The notes: generated by a model from the letters alone, not told the origin. Numbered from the stretch's first letter, positions 17,822-27,448 are shown. The stretch is 64,000 nt of DNA from DT-111 sp965263225 (GCA_965263225.1 CBDHHG010000036.1:13304-77303), one strand, 5' to 3'. Numbers and translations are program-made.

Positions 17822-19561
17822 ATGAAGAAAAACTACAAAATAATAATTAATCCAAAGCAGCCCAGTCAGGAGCAGATAGCCAGGCACATGGATTTCGATG
17901 CTCTGCTGGACCAATTGGAGGCTAATAAAGGCCAAAAAAATACCGGGCGAATACGGCGTCTCTACTATTATGGTGGTGCTGTTGCTGCAGCGATCGCCCT
18001 GCTCTTGGTTCTCTGGGGCATCAATCCTGTTGACTATCAGCAACAACAACAGGCCTACTTCGAGGAACACCCCTATGTGATGCCTCCCCTAGCCGATGTT
18101 GAACCTACCTTTAGCAGTTACAAGGTCGATGTCAATCAAGGTGGGGTATATGAATACGCAAGTGGTTCCAGATTAGTCGTCCCAGCTGCAGCTTTCATGG
18201 ACGATCGCGGAAAACTCATTACAGGTGAGGTGGAGATTCATTATCGCGAAATGCACGACTATGTGGATTTCTTCCTTTCTGGCATTCCTATGGTATACGA
18301 TTCAGCCAATGTACGCTATACACTGGAATCAGCTGGCATGATCGAAATTTATGCTGAACAAAATGGCAAGAGAGTGAATATGGCTCCCGGGAAACATATC
18401 GATGTATCACTGGTTTCTCAAATTGATGTACCTGATATCAATGTACCACCTAGTTATAATATCTATCAATTGGATACCGCTGCTCGCAAGTGGGTATACC
18501 AAGACATAGATAAACTAGAAATCATCGACGATGTCTTACCTACAGTTAACCCACAAGATCCTGCCTATTCAGCACTTAATACCTATAAAGAATCGCTAGC
18601 TGCACTTGATGCAGAAAAAGAAAAAAACGAAGCGACCCTAAATTCGCGCTTCCCTCAACCCATTGCTCCGGTCAAACCACAAAAAGCTAGTAGTGGTCAA
18701 CCCACTTTCTCCATAGACCCAGAAGGTTTTGTCATCTCCCTAGATGAACAAAGCATTCCGGCATCAGAAAGACAGGAGCTCAGGACGCAGATTGATAATA
18801 TCGTTTGGGAGGTTTCGCCAAAGAATGTAGATTTTGATACCCGATCCTTGCAAGTCGAGTGGGAAGGAGCTCGACTAAGAAAATTGCAAGCCTGGGAATA
18901 TGAAATCACTTACTTCAGTGGCACTACGGAAGTTCCCATGATCATCAATCGCGTTCTAACGGGGGAAGGTTTTAATCGGGCCTTAAGTAATTATGAAACA
19001 GAATTGGCTGCATACGAGCAAGCTCGGTCTGAATACGAAGCTAGTATTTCTGAAGAAAAGGCAAAGCTTTTGGCCGATTACGGCAAAGCTAAGCAGACCC
19101 TTCGACTTGCGCTGGAGGATGAGTTGTTCGCAGGTCAACATCAGTCAGGCCATGACGACTTGGCTTATGCCATGCAAAAGCGTAGGGTTCGTAATCAATT
19201 TCGCGCCACTGGCTTTGGTATCTGGAACTGCGATCGGCCAGTTGCTCCTCTGGAGCAAACGGTAAAAGCTAAATTTGTAGATAAGGAAGGTAAGCCACTG
19301 GAAAATGTACCAGCCTACTTAGTAGACAAGACACGCAACACTGTGGTCCGCTTTCTAGCAACGAGAAACACGCCTATTGCATATAATACGCTCTCGGATA
19401 ATATGCTATGGATTGTCACAGCTGACCAGAAAATAGCCCTGGTTCGCCCCGAACAATTCAAAGCCGTCCCAGAGGGTGCATCCAAACACATCTTCGAGGC
19501 AGAGGTCCTAGAGGCCAACACCAAAGAAGAACAGGAAATAAGAAGGATGCTGAAATTTTAA
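17822..19561 (+). CDS. Single-pass membrane protein, candidate anti-sigma partner
   Basis: A 579-residue protein of unrecognised family. Residues 1-48 are a charged cytosolic part (MDFDALLDQLEANKG), residues about 50-67 one transmembrane helix (YYGGAVAAAIALLLVLWG), and the remaining roughly 500 residues would be periplasmic. That part begins with the segment YEYASGSRLVVPAAAFMD and HYREMHDYVDFFLSG, and has a glutamate/alanine-rich, coiled-coil-prone stretch around 385-415 (SNYETELAAYEQARSEYEAS). Position after the ECF sigma gene and the topology suggest a sigma-sequestering sensor. No zinc-binding anti-sigma motif (HxxxCxxC) is present, so the mechanism would differ from the classical ZAS type. 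The function is inference. Confidence 0.72.
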   Translation: MKKNYKIIINPKQPSQEQIARHMDFDALLDQLEANKGQKNTGRIRRLYYYGGAVAAAIALLLVLWGINPVDYQQQQQAYFEEHPYVMPPLADVEPTFSSYKVDVNQGGVYEYASGSRLVVPAAAFMDDRGKLITGEVEIHYREMHDYVDFFLSGIPMVYDSANVRYTLESAGMIEIYAEQNGKRVNMAPGKHIDVSLVSQIDVPDINVPPSYNIYQLDTAARKWVYQDIDKLEIIDDVLPTVNPQDPAYSALNTYKESLAALDAEKEKNEATLNSRFPQPIAPVKPQKASSGQPTFSIDPEGFVISLDEQSIPASERQELRTQIDNIVWEVSPKNVDFDTRSLQVEWEGARLRKLQAWEYEITYFSGTTEVPMIINRVLTGEGFNRALSNYETELAAYEQARSEYEASISEEKAKLLADYGKAKQTLRLALEDELFAGQHQSGHDDLAYAMQKRRVRNQFRATGFGIWNCDRPVAPLEQTVKAKFVDKEGKPLENVPAYLVDKTRNTVVRFLATRNTPIAYNTLSDNMLWIVTADQKIALVRPEQFKAVPEGASKHIFEAEVLEANTKEEQEIRRMLKF

Positions 19562-19573
19562 ATCAAACTATTT

Positions 19574-19606
19574 CCCGCATTCTGGTCTTCAGAATGCGGG
19601 ATTTTT
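19574..19606 (+). terminator. Intrinsic terminator of the sigma operon
   Basis: A perfect 11-bp stem CCCGCATTCTG / CAGAATGCGGG with loop GTCTT is followed by A and five T. It starts 12 bases after the stop of the membrane protein gene. Confidence 0.9.
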
Positions 19607-19870
19607 CTTTCAAGCTGATCTAATACCATCCGACCTTAGAAGGCTCCTGCGCCCAAGGCCTCAACTGTCTCCTCTCGACTAAAACCCGACAATTCGCTCT
19701 CCACATCCATGTTTACGGCAACTTGATCTAAAAAAAAATCGTTTTTAGGGTACTGCGAATTATCTTCGTGACCAGAAAATTACCGCTTTATGTGGAGTGA
19801 AACCCCAATTACATAACCGTGGTCCTATGGTATAATATCTATTTTCACTCCGCGCTTTAAACACAATTAG
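19607..19870. other. Intergenic region before sppA with ORF-like fragment and inverted repeat
   Basis: On the minus strand 19636-19779 is an open stretch of 47 codons without an upstream start; its end (SREETVEALGAGAF, stop) looks protein-like and may be a gene remnant. A 9-bp inverted repeat GGAGTGAAA (19794-19802) / TTTCACTCC (19843-19851) frames 40 bases just upstream of sppA. Neither is proven functional. Confidence 0.3.
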
Positions 19871-21646
19871 ATGAAACAATTTTTTAAGTTCTTTTTCGCT
19901 TCTTGTTTAGGATTTATTGTGGGGAGTATCGTCTTGAGTTTGCTTTCCGTTGCTATCTTCAGTTCTATCGCCGCCAAAGGGAGTCAACCTACCCCCATCA
20001 GCGCGAATTCCGTTTTGCACCTAACTTTTAACCAACCCATACCAGAACAGACTAATAATGTCGAGGCTGCTCCGCTAGACCTAGAGAATCAGAAGATTTT
20101 AGGACTACACGACTACATTCACGCCTTGGAGGTGGCCGCTACCGATGATAAGATCAAGGGGGTTTTCCTTGAAATGCAATCCGTCCCTGTCAACTTTGCT
20201 AGCTCGGATCTCTTGCGAGATGCACTGCAAGAATGCAGAGACCAAGGAAAATTTGTGATTGCTTATTCTAAATATTATACCCAAGGGGCTTTTTACCTTG
20301 CTTCCGTTGCGGATCGTGTACACGTTGGCCCATTAGGTGCGATTGATTTCAGAGGCTTTTCTGCTTCGGTAGGATTCTACAAAGATATGTTAGACCGCTT
20401 GGGCATCAAGATGCAAGTACTCTATGCGGGCAAATTCAAAGGAGCTACAGAGCCTTATCGCCGCAATGATCTTTCTGAAGAGAATAAACTACAAATCCGA
20501 GAATTTATCAATCATCTATATGATCACTACGTTGAGCAGGTGGGTGAATCTCGAAATATCAGCCCAACAGAACTGAAGAAAATTGCTAATGAGTATAGTG
20601 CGAGTGACCCAGAAAAAGCCTTGGCACTTGGTCTAATCGACGGCGTTGGATATCGCGATAACGCCATCAGCGAGCTAAAAGATGCGATTGGCTTAAGTGA
20701 TGAGGACAAGGTCAAATTAGTGAGTATTCAAAACTACTACAACAGCAATCCCCCCAAACTAAACCTAAGTGTTAGAGATAAGATAGCCGTGATTTATGCA
20801 GAGGGAACCATTCTCGATGGTTCTGGATCTCCGGGTTCTACGGGTGATACCAAATACGTCAAGATTATTGATAAGTTGCGCAAGGATAGTAAAGTAAAAG
20901 CGGTAGTACTACGGGTTAATTCACCTGGTGGTTCAGCCATGGCCTCTGAAAATATGTGGCGCTCATTGAGTTTACTAAAGGAAGCAGGTAAACCCGTTGT
21001 GGTTTCCATGGGAGATTACGCAGCTTCGGGTGGCTATTATATTTCCTGCATGGCAGATAGCATCCTCGCCCAGGAAAATACGATTACTGGTTCCATCGGC
21101 GTATTCAGTATCATCCCCAGTACCCAAAAGCTCTTTAATGAAAAGATGGGTATCCATTTTGACACCGTCAAAACAGGGCAATTCTCGTTGGGTCTGAACA
21201 CGATTTATGATATGTCCCCAGAAGAAAGGGCACTTTATCAAAATCAGACCAATCGGCTATACGACATTTTCATTAAACGGGTGAGCGAAGGTCGTGATAT
21301 TCCCGAAAGTACGGTTAGAAATATTGCCGAGGGTAGAGTTTGGACAGGTACAGCCGCCCTGGACATTGGCCTCGTAGATCGGATAGGTGATCTTGAGGAT
21401 GCCATCAAGGTGGCCGCCAATATGAGTGAGCTTGAAGATTATCGTATTTCCACTTATCCTAAGATTAAAGAACCCTTGCTGCAGCTCATCGAGGACTTAA
21501 CTGGTACAGGTGATACAGAAGCCATCCAAGATCAATTTGTACGTACCAAAATGGGGGATATGTATCCTTATTATAAACAGATCAAGGAGATTACTGCGGT
21601 AAAAGGGGCACAGGCTAGATTGCCACTGGTCGTTCCTTTTCGATAA
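19871..21646 (+). CDS. sppA: Signal peptide peptidase SppA, 67K type
   Basis: A 591-residue membrane-bound serine protease that degrades cleaved signal peptides. Residues about 9-32 form the N-terminal membrane anchor. It has the two tandem S49 domains of the long type. The catalytic lysine is in GKFKGATEPYRR (about K190) in the first domain and the nucleophile serine in GDYAASGGYYIS (about S387) in the second, the expected Ser-Lys dyad split between domains. RVNSPGGSAMASE supplies the oxyanion region. Length matches the family. It may be co-transcribed with the membrane protein gene that starts 24 bases later, although that gene has its own -7 box. Confidence 0.95.
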   Translation: MKQFFKFFFASCLGFIVGSIVLSLLSVAIFSSIAAKGSQPTPISANSVLHLTFNQPIPEQTNNVEAAPLDLENQKILGLHDYIHALEVAATDDKIKGVFLEMQSVPVNFASSDLLRDALQECRDQGKFVIAYSKYYTQGAFYLASVADRVHVGPLGAIDFRGFSASVGFYKDMLDRLGIKMQVLYAGKFKGATEPYRRNDLSEENKLQIREFINHLYDHYVEQVGESRNISPTELKKIANEYSASDPEKALALGLIDGVGYRDNAISELKDAIGLSDEDKVKLVSIQNYYNSNPPKLNLSVRDKIAVIYAEGTILDGSGSPGSTGDTKYVKIIDKLRKDSKVKAVVLRVNSPGGSAMASENMWRSLSLLKEAGKPVVVSMGDYAASGGYYISCMADSILAQENTITGSIGVFSIIPSTQKLFNEKMGIHFDTVKTGQFSLGLNTIYDMSPEERALYQNQTNRLYDIFIKRVSEGRDIPESTVRNIAEGRVWTGTAALDIGLVDRIGDLEDAIKVAANMSELEDYRISTYPKIKEPLLQLIEDLTGTGDTEAIQDQFVRTKMGDMYPYYKQIKEITAVKGAQARLPLVVPFR

Positions 21647-21658
21647 AAGATAGTTTTA

Positions 21659-21666
21659 TACATTTG
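21659..21666 (+). promoter_or_regulatory. -7 box TACATTTG before the GT39-like gene
   Basis: TACATTTG ends four bases before the GTG start at 21671, predicting a leaderless or near-leaderless mRNA. It lies between sppA and the next gene and suggests that gene can be transcribed independently. Confidence 0.5.
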
Positions 21667-21670
21667 GGAT

Positions 21671-23214
21671 GTGAAAATTAAATTCATCTCCCAACCATTA
21701 GGCGTAGCCATCCTGCTTTTCGGGATTGTTCTACGCCTAATTGTTTTTGGGCAAAATCGCTCCCTATTTATTGATGAAGCTAATCTAGCGCGAAACATTG
21801 TCGAGAAGGGATTCCTATCTTTTTTTCAAGTATTAGACTATGATCAGTATGCTCCTCCCCTTTTCCTAATTGTTTCAAAAGGGTTCACGCTCCTTTTGGG
21901 TGCTAATGAATTGGCACTTAGAACTTGGCCATTGCTCGCTGGTGTGCTTAGTCTCTGGCTTTTGCTACAGGTAAGTAAGAGGTTACCACTGACGGGCTGG
22001 GCTTACCTGATTCCTATCAGTTGGATGACGTTTTCAGCCTTGTTCGTTCGCTACCACACAGAAGTAAAGCAATACAGCAGTGACGCGATGGTGGCTTTAC
22101 TGTTAATCTACCTGTTACTTCGTACTAAACTGCATCACAAACAGGGCCCTTCCACTTTATTACGCTCCTCTCGTTTTTACCTAGGCTGGGCCCTCTTTGG
22201 GTGCTGTGCTCCCTGGTTATCCATGTCCAGTGTTTTTGTGCTGTTTGGGATAGGGAGTTTTGTGGCATTGAAGCTGTGGAATGAGGGCACTATTCGTCAG
22301 TTGTTAGGCTGGGCTGGTACTGTAGGCAGTTGGTTGCTAAGTTTCGGCATATACTATTGGCTCATTTTGCGTTTTGACTTAGATAAAGATGCCTTAATTG
22401 ATTATCACAGTCAATTCTCTTTTCCGACCAATTGGCTCGAAGCAGCCGGCTGGCAACAAGCGGGTGGTGTATTGAAGTCTATATTGCGCTCCACTTTTGG
22501 TTTCACCTTTCTGGCCTATCTACTTGGTGGTATCGGGCTAGTTGTTGGACTGATCCGGGTATATCAGTGCTCTGGCTATTTATTGATGATCCTGGGATTG
22601 CCCATTATTACGTCTTGGATTGCTTCAGCCTTTGGCTATTATTCCTTGATTCCCAGACTAAGTTTATTTTTCCTTCCCCTGCTCTATCTGATCTTTGCTT
22701 TTGCTTGGCAAGGGGTAGATGAAAAAATCTTGGTAGCAGGTGGAAAAAAAATTAGTCTGAGCTATGTTTTGCTGGTTCCCATTGTCATGCTTTTACCTCT
22801 ACAAAAGGGGCACGAATACCTTTGGGAACCGCTCAAAATTGAAGAATTACGACCGACTTTGATTCAGCTTAATGAAGCAATAGAGTCGCCTACCCCCATC
22901 TATGTAAACCATGAAGCCGCACCCGCCTTTGTCTTTTACCAGCAATTGCACGATCATCATCCCTATCTAAAAGCAGGGTAGGGATCCACATTTAGCCACT
23001 TGGGAGGAATACCCTGCCGCCTGGTTAGGGAAACTTGCCACCGGAAGAGGATCGTGAGGTTTGGCTGCTGTACAGCCATTTAATCTCCGTCTATTCTAAT
23101 GAAAGAAGGGAATGCAGATTTAGCGTGGGCATGCCAGATAGTTGGCAAGTCTGGGCAGGAGGTTCGGGCGGAGGGAGTAATGTAGCCATCCAGTATCTCA
23201 GAAAAAATCATTGA
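21671..23214 (+). CDS. GT39/ArnT-like polytopic glycosyltransferase, 3' part frameshifted
   Basis: An integral membrane protein with about ten hydrophobic segments. The start carries the acidic signature of GT-C transferases in the first outer loop (NRSLFIDEANLARN), then YDQYAPPLFLIVSKG, so it likely moves a sugar from a polyprenyl-phosphate donor. The intact frame stops at 22981 after HHPYLKAG. Coding character continues in a second frame (GRDPHLATWEEYPAAWLG) and then a third (LPPEEDREVWLLYSHLISVY) to a stop at 23212-23214. The two frame changes lie near 22975 and 23028-23033 (a GGGAAA run). The restored C-terminus reads like the soluble tail of such enzymes, so base-calling indels are more likely than decay. 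The start is GTG. Confidence 0.8.
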
Positions 23215-23369
23215 TCCTTTTCCTAGATTTTGTCCTAAACTCTGGCTAAATTCGGGGCTTCTTACTGATCTAAAGCTTAGCCAAATAGTTTTAGCGAGTA
23301 AACATTCCGGAATACTATCCTTCCACATAGCAAATTAATTAGGACGAATGTCCCTAAAAAACGATTGTC

Positions 23370-24087
23370 ATGAAGATCACCTATTACGGCCATGCTAGCT
23401 TTTTGATTGAAACACAAGGAAAATCTCTTGCTTATTGACCCCTTTATTAGTCGCAAATGAACTTGGCGAAAGATATTGATGTAGATAGCATTCCTGCGGA
23501 CTACATTCTGGTTACGCACGGACATGGCTGATCATGTTGGCTTGATGTCGCCGGAAGCCGGAGCAGTTTCGGATGTGGAACGAATCGCCAAACGCACCGG
23601 CGCTACTGTGATTTCCAATTATGAGGTGGTAAGTTGGTTCGGGCAAAAAGAGGTAAAGGGTCATCCTTTGAACCACGGGGGCAAGGCCACTTTTGACTTT
23701 GGCAACAGCCAAATATGTAAATGCCATTCATACCAGCAGTTTACCAGACGGAAGCAACGGAGGAGATCCCGGTGGATTCGTGGTTTGGAATGAGGAAACT
23801 TGCGTTTTACATCGCCGGAGATACTGCCTTGACGCATGGATATGAAGTTGATTCCGATGACTTGCCCAAAGTTACAATTTGCCATTTTACCAATCGGAGA
23901 CAACTTCACCATGGGCTATGAAGATGCTGCCATTGCTGCCGAATTCATTGAATGCGATACCATCATTGGCTGCCACTTTGATACCTTTGGTTACATCAAG
24001 ATTGATCATGAAGCGGCAAAAAAAGCTTTTGCAGATAAAGGAAAAGCATTAATTTTGCCGACCATTGGTGAAGAAGTTCATCTATAA
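23370..24087 (+). pseudogene. UPF0173-type metal-dependent hydrolase, six frame changes
   Basis: A metallo-beta-lactamase-fold hydrolase of about 235 residues, broken by six frame changes. Pieces in order: MKITYYGHASFLIETQGKSL; LLIDPFIS; MNLAKDIDVDSIPADYILVT ending HGH; ADHVGLMSPEAGAVSDVERI and NHGGKATFDFG; AKYVNAIHTSSLPDGSNGGD; FYIAGDTALT; then an intact frame from 23836 to the stop (MDMKLIPM to GEEVHL). Joined, they restore the HxHxDH zinc motif (HGH-ADH), the GDTAL motif and the late GCHFDTFG histidine. No in-frame nonsense or lost active-site residue is seen apart from the indels, so the native gene may be intact and the sequence faulty. The family has unknown substrate; members are cytosolic. 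Confidence 0.8.
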
Positions 24088-24143
24088 TATCGTACCAAAC
24101 ATCTACATTACACCAATATAGATTATCAACCTTAAATTCAATC

Positions 24144-24932
24144 ATGGGAAAAGTCATTGCGATTGCAAATCAAAAGGGAGGAGTTGGAAAAACTACCACC
24201 ACTATCAACCTGGCGGCGAGCCTGGCGATTTTGGAAAAAAAGATCCTAATCATAGATGCGGATCCACAATCCAATGCCTCTTCCGGAGTGGGTGCGCTAC
24301 CTCAAGATATTGACACTACCATTTACGATTGTCTAATCAATGGATTGGATCCATATGAGGCAATTTATGAAACCGATACGCCTAATCTACATATAATGCC
24401 TTCAAGTATAGATTTGGTGGGAGCAGAATTGGAGTTAGCGGTGGTAGAAGAGAGAGAATATGTGCTAAAGAAAATGGTAGATCAAGTGCGGGATGACTAT
24501 GACTATATCTTCTTTGATTGCCTGCCCTCCCTCGGTATTATCACCTTGAATGCCTTGACAGCGGCAGATTCAGTCCTCGTGCCTGTACAATGCGAATACT
24601 TTGCCTTGGAAGGCTTGGCCAAATTACAACAAACCATTTCACTTGTACAGGGTCAATTGAATCCAGATTTAGAGATTGAAGGAATATTATTATCTATGTA
24701 TGATCGACGGCTCCGCCTCGGTAATGTAGTAGTAACTAAGGTGCGCGAAATATTTGGCGAAAAGGTATTCGATACGATCATCCATCGAAACTCCAAGATT
24801 GGAGAAGCGCCTAATCTACACATGCCGGTAGTAATGGTGAATGCAGCGAGCAAGGGTAGTATCAACTTTTTGAATTTAGCTAAAGAGTTCTTAGATAAAA
24901 ACAATGACTTGATCGCGAAAGCTGCTAGCTAA
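24144..24932 (+). CDS. parA: ParA/Soj chromosome-partitioning ATPase
   Basis: A 262-residue deviant Walker-type ATPase that binds DNA non-specifically and moves or positions the ParB-parS complex. The start MGKVIAIANQKGGVGKTTTT holds the deviant Walker A with signature lysine (KGGVGKTT, about 11-18). DADPQSNASSG and FFDCLPSLGIITLNAL are the Walker A-prime and Walker B regions. It is a short chromosomal type without an N-terminal DNA-binding domain. It is intact, although it lies inside a cluster of frame changes. parB follows after 58 bases, with DUF5683 downstream, the standard Bacteroidota order. Confidence 0.97.
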   Translation: MGKVIAIANQKGGVGKTTTTINLAASLAILEKKILIIDADPQSNASSGVGALPQDIDTTIYDCLINGLDPYEAIYETDTPNLHIMPSSIDLVGAELELAVVEEREYVLKKMVDQVRDDYDYIFFDCLPSLGIITLNALTAADSVLVPVQCEYFALEGLAKLQQTISLVQGQLNPDLEIEGILLSMYDRRLRLGNVVVTKVREIFGEKVFDTIIHRNSKIGEAPNLHMPVVMVNAASKGSINFLNLAKEFLDKNNDLIAKAAS

Positions 24933-24990
24933 TCGACCAGCTCGATGACCCCAAATTAACCATACTATACAGAATTTAAATAGGGATACA

Positions 24991-25921
24991 ATGGCAAAAA
25001 AAATACGAAAGGTAGGAGCTACCAAGGCAGACCTAGGATCTGGTTTGGATGCGCTTTTTACCAAGAAATTGGACAAGGATATTGAGGAAAACCCGGCAAA
25101 AGTAGTGAAAGGGCTTGCCAATAACTTTGGCCATGATCCCCTTGGAACATATTGAACGCAATGCCGATCAGCCGCGAAAGGAATTTGACGAGAAAGCATT
25201 AGCGGAACTTTCCGAATCAATTAAAGTTCATGGGCTGATCCAACCTATCACCGTACGCCGTCTCGATCCCAAGACTTATCAGATCATTTCTGGGGAACGT
25301 CGTTGGCGAGCAGCTAAATTAGCACAGCTCAAGGAAGTTCCTGCTTATATCAGGATTGCCAATGATCAAACTTTAATGGAGATGGCGTTGATAGAAAATA
25401 TTCAGCGAGAAAATCTCAACGCCTTTGAAATTGCCTATTCCTATTACCGCCTAAAAGATGAGTTTAGCCTTACAGATCAGCAATTGGCCACCAGAGTAGG
25501 GAAAAAGCGAAGTACCATCACCAATTACCTTGGTATTTTGGATTTGGACCTGGACGTCATTAAAGCCATTAAGACGGACGAAATTTCCCTTGGACACGCC
25601 AAAGCTATCAAGGCAGTAAAGGACAAACTACTGCAAAAGCAGGTATTGGCTAAGATCATTACTGATGAGCTTTCCGTGAGGTCGGCAGAAGACCTGGTCA
25701 AACAATACCAGGCTACGCCAGCACCTAAGAAGAAGACCCCAACTAAAAGGAGTAATAGCTACGATTATCGAGCCGTACAGGATGACTTCAGAGCTTTCTT
25801 TGGTTCCAAAGGCATTAAACTAGAGGTGGATGATAAGGATAAAGGTGTGGGTAAGATTGTAATTCCGTTCAAAAATATGGAAGAACTCAATCACTTCTTT
25901 AAATGTATAGAACAAGGCTAA
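24991..25921 (+). CDS. parB: ParB chromosome-partitioning protein, one frameshift
   Basis: A CTP-dependent DNA clamp that loads at parS sites. The ATG at 24991 opens MAKKIRKVGATKADLGSGLD-ALF, the basic ParA-contacting N-terminus of ParB. That frame stops at 25153. The remainder continues in another frame, from about 25115 (TLAMIPLEHIERNADQPRKE) to the stop at 25921. It contains the CTP motif region ISGERRWRAAKLA, the ENIQRENLNAFE box, the HTH (TDQQLATRVGKKRSTITNYL) and a C-terminal dimer domain. A single base change of frame near 25105-25130 joins them to about 309 residues, a normal ParB length. Because the gene is important and otherwise perfect, an indel error is likely; initiation at 25115 would lose the N-terminus. 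Confidence 0.9.
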
Positions 25922-25999
25922 TGGTTAACAAAAAGCCAATCTCCCCTACTTTAATCATCAATTTCAATCCTGCGACGTTACTGTAGAAAAGAAGACGAT

Positions 26000-26599
26000 A
26001 TGCGATTTCGATTTCTGCTGCTAAGTTTGTTTCTAGTACCTAATCTGCTCTTTTCGCAAGAGGTAGATAGCCTGGACCAAGTAAGTCCAGATCCTGTGGT
26101 AGTAGACAGCTTGGAGCAAGGGGAGGTCAAGGTCAAATCCAGGTTCATTCCCAAGCCGAATCGGACCTTGATGTGGTCATTGCTTCCAGCCGGTGGCCAA
26201 ATCTATAATCGCCGTTGGTGGAAGGTTCCTCTCGTCTACGGTGCTTTTGTAGGCTTGGGCTTTGCTATCGATTACAATCAGAATTTGTATCGGGATCTTA
26301 GAGATGCCTATTTGCTAGCCTTGAATGATGAACAGCATCAATTTAGTGGTACCACAATTGATAGTCCCAATGCTCTCCGGAATCTCAGAGATTCATTTGA
26401 TAAAAATACCCAGACGGCCTATGTGGGCCTAGTACTTTTGTATGCCTTGCAATCCATGGAAGCTTACGTGGATGCGCATCTCCGTTCTTTCGATGTGGAC
26501 GATGATCTAAGTTTCAAGATCAAGCCCTCGGTAGATGTTAATGGCTTGACGGGACAGCCCGTCATGGGAATAGGCATCAGCATACCTCTTGGGCGTTAG
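26000..26599 (+). CDS. DUF5683-family membrane protein downstream of parAB
   Basis: A 199-residue protein of unknown function. It has a signal peptide (MRFRFLLLSLFLVPNLLFSQ), then a short acidic spacer, then the DUF5683 core: NRTLMWSLLPAGGQIYNRRW, a hydrophobic segment VPLVYGAFVGLGFAIDYN, and LLYALQSMEAYVDAHLRSFD. The C-terminus ends in a beta strand with VMGIGISIPLGR, as in small envelope proteins. In Bacteroidota this family is regularly found next to parA and parB, often with dapB and lepB, but here the next gene is a different envelope protein. A link to chromosome segregation is not shown. Confidence 0.85.
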   Translation: MRFRFLLLSLFLVPNLLFSQEVDSLDQVSPDPVVVDSLEQGEVKVKSRFIPKPNRTLMWSLLPAGGQIYNRRWWKVPLVYGAFVGLGFAIDYNQNLYRDLRDAYLLALNDEQHQFSGTTIDSPNALRNLRDSFDKNTQTAYVGLVLLYALQSMEAYVDAHLRSFDVDDDLSFKIKPSVDVNGLTGQPVMGIGISIPLGR

Positions 26600-26716
26600 C
26601 CCCTCGTCGTAAAGACGTCTAACAGAGGTATAGCGCATTTTCTAGTACCACCTTCCTTTGTCAGATATACGCTTTTCAGAATTCTCGCGTTATTATCCCT
26701 ATCAAACCCCTTGACT

Positions 26717-27433
26717 ATGCTACGATCTCTTTTTCTGTTGCTTTGTCTTTGTTATTTGGGTGAAGGGCTAGCACAAGCTGGATTTTCCTGGGGCATTAGC
26801 CTGTATCCCAATTATTCTGATCGCAGACTCATTGCCTATTCCTTTATCACCCAAGATGAAATCAACCGACTAGACAGCCTCGAAGGAGGTCGCTTTTCCT
26901 ATTCCGGTGGTGTATTGGCTGAATGGCGAACAGAAAAGGTGGGTTTTCAAACAGGTATGAATTTTATGAATACCGGTTATCGCACCATCCAAGAAACTAT
27001 CCTACCTGGTGACCCGGACGAAAGCCTAGGAACCGAGCGGCATTTCCTCTTCCGAAACTTCAATATTGAAATACCTGCGGAGTTGCACTTCTACCAAGAG
27101 GTGAGTCCCGGAAATGAGTTCATTTTTACCTTGGGCGGGGCGATGAGTTACAACATCTCCAATGCAGCCTTTAAGATCTTACGCTCTGATGGAAGTTCAG
27201 AACGGATCGATGTAAGTGATGAGGAACAAGACTTTCGACCGTTTAACCTTGCCTTTGTAACGGCTGTAGGCTGGGAGACCGATATCAGCGAAACCATCTC
27301 CCTTGTGATCCAACCTACCTTCGAGTTTTGGATGCGGGGAATATTCATTGATACCATCGACCTCAACCGAAACCTCTACAATTTGGGCGTAAAACTCAAC
27401 TTGAAGTTCAAAACCCTTTATGAGGATTATTGA
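26717..27433 (+). CDS. PorT-like outer-membrane beta-barrel protein
   Basis: A 238-residue predicted outer-membrane protein. The signal peptide is MLRSLFLLLCLCYLGEGLAQ; the rest alternates beta strands typical of an eight-stranded barrel (AGFSWGISLYPNYSDRRLIA, FSYSGGVLAEWRTEKVGFQT, LAFVTAVGWETDISETISLV), ending LYNLGVKLNLKFKTLYEDY. The ATG at 26717 is chosen over a TTG two codons upstream because it opens on the signal peptide. The function is unknown; PorT-like barrels include T9SS components, but no feature here points specifically to that system. A strong terminator follows. Confidence 0.8.
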   Translation: MLRSLFLLLCLCYLGEGLAQAGFSWGISLYPNYSDRRLIAYSFITQDEINRLDSLEGGRFSYSGGVLAEWRTEKVGFQTGMNFMNTGYRTIQETILPGDPDESLGTERHFLFRNFNIEIPAELHFYQEVSPGNEFIFTLGGAMSYNISNAAFKILRSDGSSERIDVSDEEQDFRPFNLAFVTAVGWETDISETISLVIQPTFEFWMRGIFIDTIDLNRNLYNLGVKLNLKFKTLYEDY

Positions 27434-27448
27434 ATCCTTTCTATCACG

